Part shown: one piece after another, positions 1-6,341 of the stretch
How the letters are laid out: each line of letters begins with the position of its first letter
How positions within the stretch are numbered: the first letter of the stretch is position 1
NCBI GenBank assembly: GCA_035490315.1
Contig: DATHET010000172.1
Coordinates: 1-12,972 of the forward strand
DNA from: JADJQU01 sp035490315
GTDB taxonomy: Bacteria; Planctomycetota; UBA1135; GCA-002686595
Direction: 5' to 3'
Length of the DNA stretch: 12,972 bases
Notes under the pieces: model-generated
Seen by the model: the letters and a program-made list of their open reading frames with translations, nothing else
Database searches by the model: none
Told to the model about the DNA's origin: nothing
Made by a program: the position numbers and the translations under genes

Positions 1-697
1 TCTGCTTGTCGCTCGGCGAAGGCAGGAAGAACTGCCCGGACACGCCGTCCTGGATCAGACCTTCGGGCCCGAGGAAAGCCGTCATCGCGCGCGGGTAGCT
101 CGGCTGCGGCAGATCGTGCAGGTGCGTGAAATTGAAGCGGCCGAACTCGGGCCGGAAGCGTCCGGCCTTGACCTTGAGCCCCAGCGGTGCAGTGTCGAGC
201 AGCGGCAGCTTCTTGAGCGTCACATAGCCTTCCTCGACCTCGGCCGAAAACTCGTGGGGCTCGTCCTGGGCGAAGGAGAAGATCATCACGCCGTCCGCCC
301 ATGGATCGATCGCCGCGCGGAAATCGAGCTCGGCTTCGCGCAGCATGAAGCGGTTGTCGACGCGCTCGTTCGCGGGATCGTCGTCGACGAAGACGTGCTG
401 ATCGTCGTGCCGCGCGAGGAAATTCCCGAAGACGGTGATCGCGGGATTGAACACTCCCGCCGACTGAGCCTGAGGCGCCTGGAGCTTCGCGCGCGTCGCT
501 TGCGAGTCCTTCTCCAGCGTGTCGACCTGGAATCTCAGGTCGTCGATGTCGTCCTTGTACTGCGAGACGAGCGCGTCGAACTTCTCCTGCCATTGCGCGT
601 CGGTGAGCGGCGGAGGTTTCTGGTCCTGAGCGAGGGCTGGGCTTGCGCAGAGCGCCAGCGCGGCAGCTCTGCCCAGCGTGAAAGCTGGATTTCGCAT
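1..697 (-). CDS. Outer-membrane receptor/porin, zinc-regulated TonB-dependent receptor type (C-terminus cut by window edge)
   Basis: I translated the minus strand from the ATG at 697 and found an open frame of 232 codons running off the left edge. It starts with a signal peptide (MRNPAFTLGRAAALALC, then ASPALAQ), then a short coiled-coil-like stretch (about residues 33-75), as in trimeric OprO/P-type porins. A beta-barrel-like part follows, with alternating polar and aromatic residues. The block FGRFNFTHLHDLPQPS, followed by FLGPEGL and DGVSGQFF, resembles proteins annotated as zinc-regulated TonB-dependent outer membrane receptors, which are barrel proteins without an obvious plug. It would import a metal or other small ligand across the outer membrane. 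No strong Shine-Dalgarno precedes the ATG, but the signal peptide fixes the start. It lies 224 bp downstream of the His/Cys-rich gene on the same strand, probably in one transcription unit. The substrate is inferred; a phosphate-selective-type porin is the alternative. Confidence 0.72.
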   Translation of the reverse strand, partial: MRNPAFTLGRAAALALCASPALAQDQKPPPLTDAQWQEKFDALVSQYKDDIDDLRFQVDTLEKDSQATRAKLQAPQAQSAGVFNPAITVFGNFLARHDDQHVFVDDDPANERVDNRFMLREAELDFRAAIDPWADGVMIFSFAQDEPHEFSAEVEEGYVTLKKLPLLDTAPLGLKVKAGRFRPEFGRFNFTHLHDLPQPSYPRAMTAFLGPEGLIQDGVSGQFFLPSPSDKQ

Positions 698-921
698 GGT
701 GATCGTTGCCTGGAAGGGAGTGGGCGGCGCTCTCGCGCGCGCACGGAAGCTCGTCTCGAAAGCCGCACGCACGGACGGAACACGAACCGTCTTCGCGCAA
801 TGCAGCGGCGGAGGTCGAAGGGCGCCCGTCAGCACGGATGGCTGGAACGGATGCGCGCGGCGATCGACCGGAGACCGAAAGACTTCACGCGGCCAGAGCG
901 CGATGCGCTCGAGACGCGGAC
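698..921 (-). other. Spacer between the small His/Cys protein gene and the outer-membrane receptor gene
   Basis: This 224-bp stretch has no frame I believe in. Just after the upstream gene's stop there is a short perfect stem (GAGCGC, loop GAT, GCGCTC at 896-910) with no T-run, so it is at best an attenuator or a processing site. The long open frames on the plus strand here are GC-driven shadows. Confidence 0.4.
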
Positions 922-1353
922 TCAGACCGGCGGCGACTGCTTGGGAGCCAGGAAGAGCAACTCGACCTGCGGCGCTGGCCGGCTGGGCTCGCGCACCGTT
1001 CCTGCGACGGACTCGCGCAGGATGAAGGCCTTGCCATCGGCGGCACTCCACGACACGAAACTCGTGCGCGTCAGGATGCTGACCAGGCAGTGCTCGTCCT
1101 TCGGCGCGCTGCGCGAAGTATCCGACTCGAGCCCGGGCTGCGACGATTCGTCGTGCGACAGCGCATGGCTCGAGCCCGCGACGGGCACGCCACAGGTCTC
1201 GTCCGCGTGGATCAATTCCCCGTGAGCGGGGCAGACCACGTGGCGTACGAGCAGCAGGTGCAAACCACCGGAAATCCCGCTGAAAACTGGCAGAAGCGCG
1301 ACTGCGAGGGTCAGCAGCACGCGCGCGAACCGGGTCTGTGCGGAACGGATCAT
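922..1353 (-). CDS. Small His/Cys-rich membrane-anchored protein, putative metal binding
   Basis: This is a 143-residue protein with one hydrophobic N-terminal segment (about residues 9-30: signal anchor or signal peptide). A dense set of candidate metal ligands follows: H32, H38, C41, H44, H49, C54, H63, H67, H88 and C89. The core reads VRHVVCPAHGELIHAD, i.e. H-x2-C-x2-H-x4-H. The C-terminus carries LLFLAPKQSPP, a tail I recall from short hypothetical proteins next to metal receptors in myxobacteria and planctomycetes. The open frame extends upstream to 1578, but I chose the ATG at 1353 because the hydrophobic segment begins there and a near-consensus promoter lies between it and the longer start. 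It is probably co-transcribed with the outer-membrane receptor, suggesting a periplasmic metal chaperone or sensor for that receptor. The function is inferred; the family has no function I know of. Confidence 0.7.
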   Translation of the reverse strand: MIRSAQTRFARVLLTLAVALLPVFSGISGGLHLLLVRHVVCPAHGELIHADETCGVPVAGSSHALSHDESSQPGLESDTSRSAPKDEHCLVSILTRTSFVSWSAADGKAFILRESVAGTVREPSRPAPQVELLFLAPKQSPPV

Positions 1354-1395
1354 CCTGGTCGAGCCACGCCTGCTCGGGCGCTGGACTCGAGCTCG

Positions 1396-1424
1396 ATTAC
1401 ATACCCGAGCGGCGCGGGTGTCAA
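1396..1424 (-). promoter_or_regulatory. Sigma-70-type promoter for the His/Cys protein and outer-membrane receptor genes
   Basis: On the minus strand TTGACA (1424-1419) is followed after exactly 17 bp by TGTAAT (1401-1396), a perfect -35 and a one-mismatch -10. Transcription would begin near 1389, about 35 nt before the ATG at 1353. No obvious Zur/Fur-like palindrome overlaps it by eye. Confidence 0.6.
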
Positions 1425-1445
1425 CGTGCGGCTCGGCGCACTCCG

Positions 1446-1471
1446 TTATAGTGTTGCGGTCCTTCCCGGAG
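1446..1471 (+). promoter_or_regulatory. Possible -10 box and ribosome binding site of the first secreted peptidase
   Basis: TATAGT at 1447-1452 could be a -10 box, but no good -35 lies 16-18 bp upstream. GGAG at 1468-1471 sits 9 nt before the ATG at 1481 and supports that start over the upstream in-frame start at 1418, which precedes no signal peptide. Confidence 0.35.
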
Positions 1472-1480
1472 ATTCCTTGC

Positions 1481-3082
1481 ATGCGTCTTCCCCGCCAGTG
1501 GCTGCTCCTGCTCGTCCTCGGATACCTGGTTCCCGCTTTCGCCAGCGCGCAGGGCGGGTACGACACGACGAAGTTCAAGGAGCTCGGCCTCGAGTTTCCT
1601 GTACCGCGCGATTACGAGCAGATCCCGACGCAGCCCGACGAGGATTGGGTCGTGCTCTACTTCGCGGAGCGCGTGCCCAAGGACAAGGACAAGCGCAAGG
1701 CGCTGCGACCGGAGCTCAATGTCGTGTGGATCGACATGGTGCCCGACACGGCGCCGTCCACCCCCGCGAGCGGCCCCGATGCTCCGCCGCTGCCGGGCGA
1801 GGGCGCGCCGGATGCGAAATCCGACGAGGGTGGAGAAGACAAGAAACCGCCTCCGCCGCCGATCAATTCCTTCGAGCGCTACGTCGAGCAGCAGTTGACC
1901 CTGTGGAAGCTGGAGAGCCCGAAAGCCCTCGAGGCCGAGAAGGGCTGGCAACGCTTCGAGGCCTCGCTGGTGATCGACTCGAAGCGGGGCCCCGACGCGC
2001 GAGGCTCGGCGATCTGGTTCAAGAGCCCGAAGCGCACGATCGGTTTCTACGGGATCTGCGGGAAGGAAGATCTCGAGAAGCAGCAGAAGATCTGGAAGAC
2101 GATCGCCGACAAGCTCGAGATCGGCGATGCCGAGAATGCCTCCGCGGAGAAGTGGCAGCGCTTCTACGACAACAAGGATTGTCTCGACACAGCCTACCGC
2201 GCCGAGGTGCGCAGCAAGCTCGTGCGCGGCTGGAACGCCGACGACACGAAGAATTACATCCTCATCTACGACACGAAGGACCGGCCGCTGATCCGCTTGA
2301 TCTCGACCGAGCTCGAGGCGATGCGCGGCGAATACGAGCGGCTCTTCCCCGCCGCCCTGCCGGTGAAAGCCGTGTCGGCCGTGCGCATCTGCAAGGACGA
2401 GGCCGAATACAAGCAGTACGGCGGGCCGCCGCGCTCCGGCGGATATTGGAACTGGATCGCCGGCGAGCTCGTGTTCTTCGACTACGAGAACGTCAAGGGC
2501 AAGGCGAACACCGGCAAGGCCAACTCGCGCATCGTGCTCTACCACGAGGCCTTCCACCAATACATCCACTACTCCTGCGGCGAGCTCTCGCCCCATTCGT
2601 GGTTCAACGAGGGCACCGGCGACTACTTCTCCGGCTCGGTGATCAGCGCGGGCAAGGTCAACCGCGTCGGCGTCAATCCCTGGCGCATCGAGACGATCCA
2701 GGAAGCGATCCGGCGCAATCTCCACGTCGAGTGGCGCAAGATCATTCGCTTCGAGCAGGCGGAGTACTACGCCAACCCGTCGATCTGCTACGCCCAGGGC
2801 TGGTCGATGATCTATTTCCTGCGCAGCTCGAAGGCCGTCGAGAAAAATCCGCAGTGGCGAAAGATCTTGCCGGTGTATTTCGACACGCTGAAGAGCTCGT
2901 GGAAGACGGAGCAGACCGCGCTGAAAGCCGCGGGCAAGCTGGAGAACGACAAGGCCAAGGCCGAAGCCCAGGCTCGCGCGCGCGAGGAAGCCGTGGCCAA
3001 GGCTTTCGAGGGAGTCGACCTCGACAAGATCCAAGAGGCCTGGCAGGAGTACACGCTCGCGCTCAAGGTGCCGAAGGACTGA
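1481..3082 (+). CDS. Secreted gluzincin-type zinc metallopeptidase (DUF1570/peptidase MA-like)
   Basis: This is a 533-residue exported protein. Residues 1-23 form a signal peptide (MRLPRQWLLLLVLGYLVPAF, cleavage around ASA-QG). Residues 24-87 form an N-terminal domain, and 88-127 a Pro/Asp/Glu-rich low-complexity linker ending in five prolines. A second small domain follows up to about 230. The peptidase domain carries YHEAFHQYIHY with the HExxH zinc motif at H355, E356 and H359. The likely third ligand is E377 in WFNEGTGDYF, the usual gluzincin arrangement. After the catalytic part comes a charged helical stretch rich in Ala, Lys and Glu (about residues 480-515). The substrate is unknown; the family is expanded in planctomycetes, typically as uncharacterised secreted proteins. 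It lies upstream of hipB on the same strand, separated by 191 bp with a separate promoter. Peptidase fold is strongly supported, exact family less so. Confidence 0.8.
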   Translation: MRLPRQWLLLLVLGYLVPAFASAQGGYDTTKFKELGLEFPVPRDYEQIPTQPDEDWVVLYFAERVPKDKDKRKALRPELNVVWIDMVPDTAPSTPASGPDAPPLPGEGAPDAKSDEGGEDKKPPPPPINSFERYVEQQLTLWKLESPKALEAEKGWQRFEASLVIDSKRGPDARGSAIWFKSPKRTIGFYGICGKEDLEKQQKIWKTIADKLEIGDAENASAEKWQRFYDNKDCLDTAYRAEVRSKLVRGWNADDTKNYILIYDTKDRPLIRLISTELEAMRGEYERLFPAALPVKAVSAVRICKDEAEYKQYGGPPRSGGYWNWIAGELVFFDYENVKGKANTGKANSRIVLYHEAFHQYIHYSCGELSPHSWFNEGTGDYFSGSVISAGKVNRVGVNPWRIETIQEAIRRNLHVEWRKIIRFEQAEYYANPSICYAQGWSMIYFLRSSKAVEKNPQWRKILPVYFDTLKSSWKTEQTALKAAGKLENDKAKAEAQARAREEAVAKAFEGVDLDKIQEAWQEYTLALKVPKD

Positions 3083-3130
3083 CCAGGCCCGGCCAGGCCC
3101 GCTCGCGGCAAGGGCCAAGGCGGGGGACCG

Positions 3131-3186
3131 ATTGGGACGTATATGGCCCAGATTGGCCCCGTGGGCCTGAAATGGGACTTATAATG
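3131..3186 (+). promoter_or_regulatory. Putative hipBA promoter and operator region
   Basis: A perfect TATAAT (3180-3185) precedes hipB, though the best -35 (TTGGCC, 3153-3158) is too far at 21 bp. An inverted repeat GGCCCA (3145-3150) and TGGGCC (3162-3167) lies just upstream. A direct repeat of about 11 bp, TGGGAC(G/T)TATA, occurs at 3133 and 3173, exactly 40 bp apart, with the second copy running into the -10 box. HipB proteins normally repress their own operon, so these are candidate HipB sites. They do not match the E. coli HipB operator (TATCC-N8-GGATA). The remaining leader to the hipB ATG is about 80 nt. Confidence 0.42.
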
Positions 3187-3273
3187 CTCGAATCAGAGGC
3201 TGTTCAGGCCAGTTCGCTGGGTTAGACTCAATCTGCGCCACAAAAGTCCCGAAAGTAGGGGAAGGCGACGAAG

Positions 3274-3570
3274 ATGAGCAACATAAGTCTCAATACGGCT
3301 ACCGATAGCGAGGTCATGCGGATGCTGGGCGAGCGTCTGCGCGGGCTGCGCGAATCGCAAGGCCTGACCATGAGCCTGGCCGCCGAGGAGACCGGGCTCT
3401 CGCGCCGGACGGTGTACCGCGCCGAGCAGGGGCAGAACCCGACGCTCGAGACCGTGGTGCGCCTGCTGCGCCTGTACGGGCGGATCAACGCACTGGCCGA
3501 GTTCGCGCCCGAGCCCGAGGCCTCTCCGATGGCGCTGATCCGCCGTGGCGGGACAAGAGCCCGTGGCTGA
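3274..3570 (+). CDS. hipB: HipB-like XRE-family antitoxin/repressor
   Basis: This 98-residue protein has a Cro/C1-type helix-turn-helix over about residues 18-73. The recognition region SLAAEETGLSRRTVYRAEQG is followed by NPTLETVVRLLRLYG, the typical XRE ending. The tail (EFAPEPEASPMALIRRG) is the proline-containing extension usual in HipB-type partners. It would bind its own operator and neutralise the HipA kinase encoded next to it. GGGG-AAGG-type purine sequence ends 8 nt before the ATG, a good ribosome binding site. The stop TGA (3568-3570) overlaps the GTG chosen as hipA start, so the two genes are translationally coupled. The name rests on the domain plus the adjacent HipA. Confidence 0.85.
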   Translation: MSNISLNTATDSEVMRMLGERLRGLRESQGLTMSLAAEETGLSRRTVYRAEQGQNPTLETVVRLLRLYGRINALAEFAPEPEASPMALIRRGGTRARG

Positions 3571-4867
3571 AGTCAGCGCACACGCCGAGATCCGCATCTT
3601 CGGCGAGACGGTGGGCGCGGTGGCCGAGCTCGACAACGGCCGCGTGCTCTTCGAGTACGCGGATTCGTTCCGCGGCCGCGGGCTCGAGATCTCGCCGATC
3701 CATCTCCCGACTTCCCTGCGGGGGCCGATCGCTTTCGACGAATTGCGCAAGTCCCAGTCCTTCGACGGCCTGCCCGGCGTGCTCGCCGACGCCCTGCCCG
3801 ACACCTTCGGCAATCGCGTGATCCGCGCCTGGTTCGCGGCGCGGGGGGAGGCGGATCGCGCGCTGAGCCCGGTGCAGCGGCTGCTCTACGTCGGCGAGCG
3901 CGCCCTTGGCGCCCTGAGCTTCCACCCCGCGACGCGGATCCCGACGCGGGCGGCGGAAATCCAATCGCTCGAGCTCGCGGCGCTGGTGCGCGACGCGCGG
4001 CGCATCGTGCAGGGCGATCCGAAAATTGCGATCCCGGAGATCTATCGCATCGGCGCTTCGGCGGGAGGCATCCGGCCCAAGGCCTTGATCCGATTCGAGC
4101 CCGCGACGCGCACGATCCGCTCCGCCAACGCGCCGCCGAAAGCCGGCGACATTCCCTGCATCCTGAAATTCGACGGCGTCGGCGACGGCGACAGCGCCGA
4201 CGCGCTGGGCCGGCCGCAGCCATTCAACCGCATCGAAGCCGCGTACACGGAAATGGCGCGGGCCGCGGGGCTCGAGGCGACGCAAATCACGATGCTCGAG
4301 GAAGACGGCTTCGCGCATCTGTTGGTCCATCGCTTCGACGTCGAAGGCGCGCAGCGGCGCCACCAGCATTCGCTCGGCGGGTTGATCCACGTCGACTACA
4401 ACATGCCGGGAGCGAGCAGCTACGAGGAATTCCTGCGCTGCATCCTGCGCCTGGGAATGCCCTACGCGGGCGTCGAGCAGGGCTATCTGCGGATGCTGTT
4501 CAACGTGTTCGCGGTCAACCAGGACGACCACGTCAAGAACCTCTCCTTCCACATGGACTCCGCGGGCCGCTGGCGTCTCGCGCCGGCCTACGACCTGACG
4601 TTCGCGCGCGGCCACGGCTTCACGGTGCACCACCAGATGCGCGTGAACGACAAGGTGTCGGGGATCGCGCTGAGCGACCTGCTCGAGGTGGGGAAGGTGT
4701 TCGGGATCAACGATCCAGCGGCCCTGATCGAGCGCATGGCCGCCGCGATCGCGCGCTGGGAGGAATTCGCAGCCGCCGCGAAAGTGCCCAAGAAGGACAT
4801 GGGCCGGGTCCGCGTGGAACTGGACCGCCGAGCGAGGGAATTGGCGCGAGGATCCGGACCGCGCTGA
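3563..4867 (+). CDS. hipA: HipA-like serine/threonine kinase toxin
   Basis: This 434-residue protein has the complete HipA layout: an N-terminal HipA_N/couple domain (FEYADSFRGRG, then LPGVLADALPDTFGN) and a C-terminal kinase core. The phosphate-loop equivalent is GASAGGIRPK (residues 164-173), and ILKFD follows with a likely ATP-binding lysine. The catalytic loop is NQDDHVKN (319-326) with D321 as presumed catalytic base, and the magnesium-binding motif is PAYD with D344. In E. coli, HipA phosphorylates glutamyl-tRNA synthetase and causes growth arrest; the target here is not shown. All key kinase residues are present, so it looks active. I preferred the GTG at 3563, which has GGGA 9 nt upstream and overlaps the hipB stop. 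A GTG at 3545, adding six residues, is possible but lacks a ribosome binding site. The next gene starts 27 nt later on the same strand, so read-through is likely. Confidence 0.86.
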   Translation: MAEVSAHAEIRIFGETVGAVAELDNGRVLFEYADSFRGRGLEISPIHLPTSLRGPIAFDELRKSQSFDGLPGVLADALPDTFGNRVIRAWFAARGEADRALSPVQRLLYVGERALGALSFHPATRIPTRAAEIQSLELAALVRDARRIVQGDPKIAIPEIYRIGASAGGIRPKALIRFEPATRTIRSANAPPKAGDIPCILKFDGVGDGDSADALGRPQPFNRIEAAYTEMARAAGLEATQITMLEEDGFAHLLVHRFDVEGAQRRHQHSLGGLIHVDYNMPGASSYEEFLRCILRLGMPYAGVEQGYLRMLFNVFAVNQDDHVKNLSFHMDSAGRWRLAPAYDLTFARGHGFTVHHQMRVNDKVSGIALSDLLEVGKVFGINDPAALIERMAAAIARWEEFAAAAKVPKKDMGRVRVELDRRARELARGSGPR

Positions 4868-4894
4868 AATACCATCCCTCCTCTGGACCGATCC

Positions 4895-6319
4895 GTGACC
4901 AAGCTCCGTCGAATTCTGCTCTGCCTGGCTTGCCTGGTCTCGCTGCTCGCTGCACCGAGCCCCGCGCAATTCCCGACGCCTCCGCCGGCGGCACCGCAAA
5001 CGGCTTTCAGCAAGAAGCAAGCGGAGCTCGAGCTCGAGCAGAGCCAGCGACACCTCGAATACGGCCTCGAGCTGCGCAAGCAGGGCCTGACCGTCCAATC
5101 GGCGGCGGAGATCATCCGCGCCGCCGAGATCGGAAAGGGCCGCAATTACGGCGCGAGCCAGGTGCTGTCGATCATGCGCCGCTACGACGCCGCCTTCTGG
5201 AAGCGCTTCGGCTCGCGGCCCTCGAAGGGCAAGCTCGAGCAGTACGACAAGAAGGCCCGCGGCATGGCCACGACCGAGCAGAAGGAAAGCCTGGAGCTCG
5301 GCAACTGGGCCTCGACGCACGGATTCGCGGAGGAAGGCCAGAAGCTCTACGTCGAGCTGCTGCTCGAGCGCGATGAGCCGCTGGTCTTCGACTCGAAGGA
5401 CCAGATCGTGCTGCCCGCGGGAACGATTCCCAAGAAGGCCTCCGCAGCGCTGCGCGAGGCAGCGATCACGATCAACGGCAATTTCTACGTGCGCGACGAG
5501 CTGCTCGCCAAGCTGCCCGAGCTCAAGGAGATCTTCGAGGTCTCGAGCGACGACCTGCGCGTGCGCACCACGACCACGGTCGAGCACGCGCGTGACCTTC
5601 ACGCGATGTGCAGCCAGCTCTTGCCCGCGCTGGCCCTGGACATGGGCGCGATGGTGCAGAAGCGCCTTGCTCTCTTCGTGTTCGCCAAGCGCGCGGATTA
5701 CGAGAAGACGCTCGATGCGCTCGGCCTCGGCGATCACAAGATCGTGACCGGCGTCGCCACGCCCTGGCCCTTCGTCGCGATGGTCTGTATGGAGGGTCAG
5801 CCGGTGGAAATCGTGCGCGGCGTGTGCCTGCACGAGATCACGCACTTGTTCAGCTATGCGACGACACCCAGTGTTTTTCCCTGCTGGTACTCGGAGGGCT
5901 ACGCCGACACCTTCGGCGGGACCGGGACCTTCACCTGGGACGGCGTGAAGCTCGGCCTGCAGGGGCTGTTCGATCGCTCGCGCATCGACGCACTCAAAGC
6001 TGAGGGCGGGATGATGCCGCTCAAGGACATGCTCGCCGCCGATCAGCTCGTGCAATGGCAGAGCGGCAAGCAGGCGGGCCTGGCCTTCTACGCCCAGTCC
6101 TGGGCTTTCCTGCGTTACCTGCGCAGCGGAGCCGGCGCGGAGATCGCCGCGCGCCTCGACCAGTGGGAGATGCGCTGCATGGGACAGGCCCTGGGCTACC
6201 AGGTCGGCGCGCGACGTCCACTCGCGCGCGGCCCGGCGAGCGATCTCTTCATGGAGATGTTCGGGAACGATCTCCCGCAACTCGAAGCGGGATTCAGGGT
6301 CTGGCTGAGCGCGCTCTAG
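4895..6319 (+). CDS. Secreted gluzincin-type zinc metallopeptidase (DUF1570-like), second copy in window
   Basis: This is a 474-residue exported protein with a signal peptide (MTKLRRILLCLACLVSLLAA, cleavage near SPA-Q, residue 25). A Pro-rich start is followed by a helical region (about 38-110) resembling a tetratricopeptide-type or coiled segment. The zinc motif is HEITH (H313, E314, H317), and E334 in WYSEGYADTFGG is the likely third ligand. This matches the HExxH plus distal Glu pattern of the first peptidase. The start is a GTG at 4895 with a weak GGA upstream; the signal peptide begins right there, which supports it. It follows hipA by 27 nt and could share its transcript. Its end is 22 bp from the end of the convergent RCC1-like gene, with no clear terminator between. 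The substrate is unknown, and I place it at family level only. Confidence 0.78.
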   Translation: MTKLRRILLCLACLVSLLAAPSPAQFPTPPPAAPQTAFSKKQAELELEQSQRHLEYGLELRKQGLTVQSAAEIIRAAEIGKGRNYGASQVLSIMRRYDAAFWKRFGSRPSKGKLEQYDKKARGMATTEQKESLELGNWASTHGFAEEGQKLYVELLLERDEPLVFDSKDQIVLPAGTIPKKASAALREAAITINGNFYVRDELLAKLPELKEIFEVSSDDLRVRTTTTVEHARDLHAMCSQLLPALALDMGAMVQKRLALFVFAKRADYEKTLDALGLGDHKIVTGVATPWPFVAMVCMEGQPVEIVRGVCLHEITHLFSYATTPSVFPCWYSEGYADTFGGTGTFTWDGVKLGLQGLFDRSRIDALKAEGGMMPLKDMLAADQLVQWQSGKQAGLAFYAQSWAFLRYLRSGAGAEIAARLDQWEMRCMGQALGYQVGARRPLARGPASDLFMEMFGNDLPQLEAGFRVWLSAL

Positions 6320-6341
6320 GAAACGTGCGGGCGGCTGCGCA

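Noticed and set aside
896..910. Short perfect hairpin after the small His/Cys gene as a terminator
   Set aside because: Six base pairs, no T-run, and the next gene on the strand seems to belong to the same unit.
1421..3118. 565-codon minus-strand open frame opposite the first peptidase
   Set aside because: Antisense shadow of the peptidase, no recognisable motif.
706..3225. 839-codon plus-strand open frame over the first peptidase
   Set aside because: Arg/Ala/Gly-rich noise in another frame of a gene with a signal peptide and zinc motif.
3485..6280. Very long minus-strand open frame (931 codons) opposite hipA and the second peptidase
   Set aside because: Composition is Arg/Glu/His/Ala-rich without any domain, and it lies antisense to two well-supported genes; high GC removes stop codons there.
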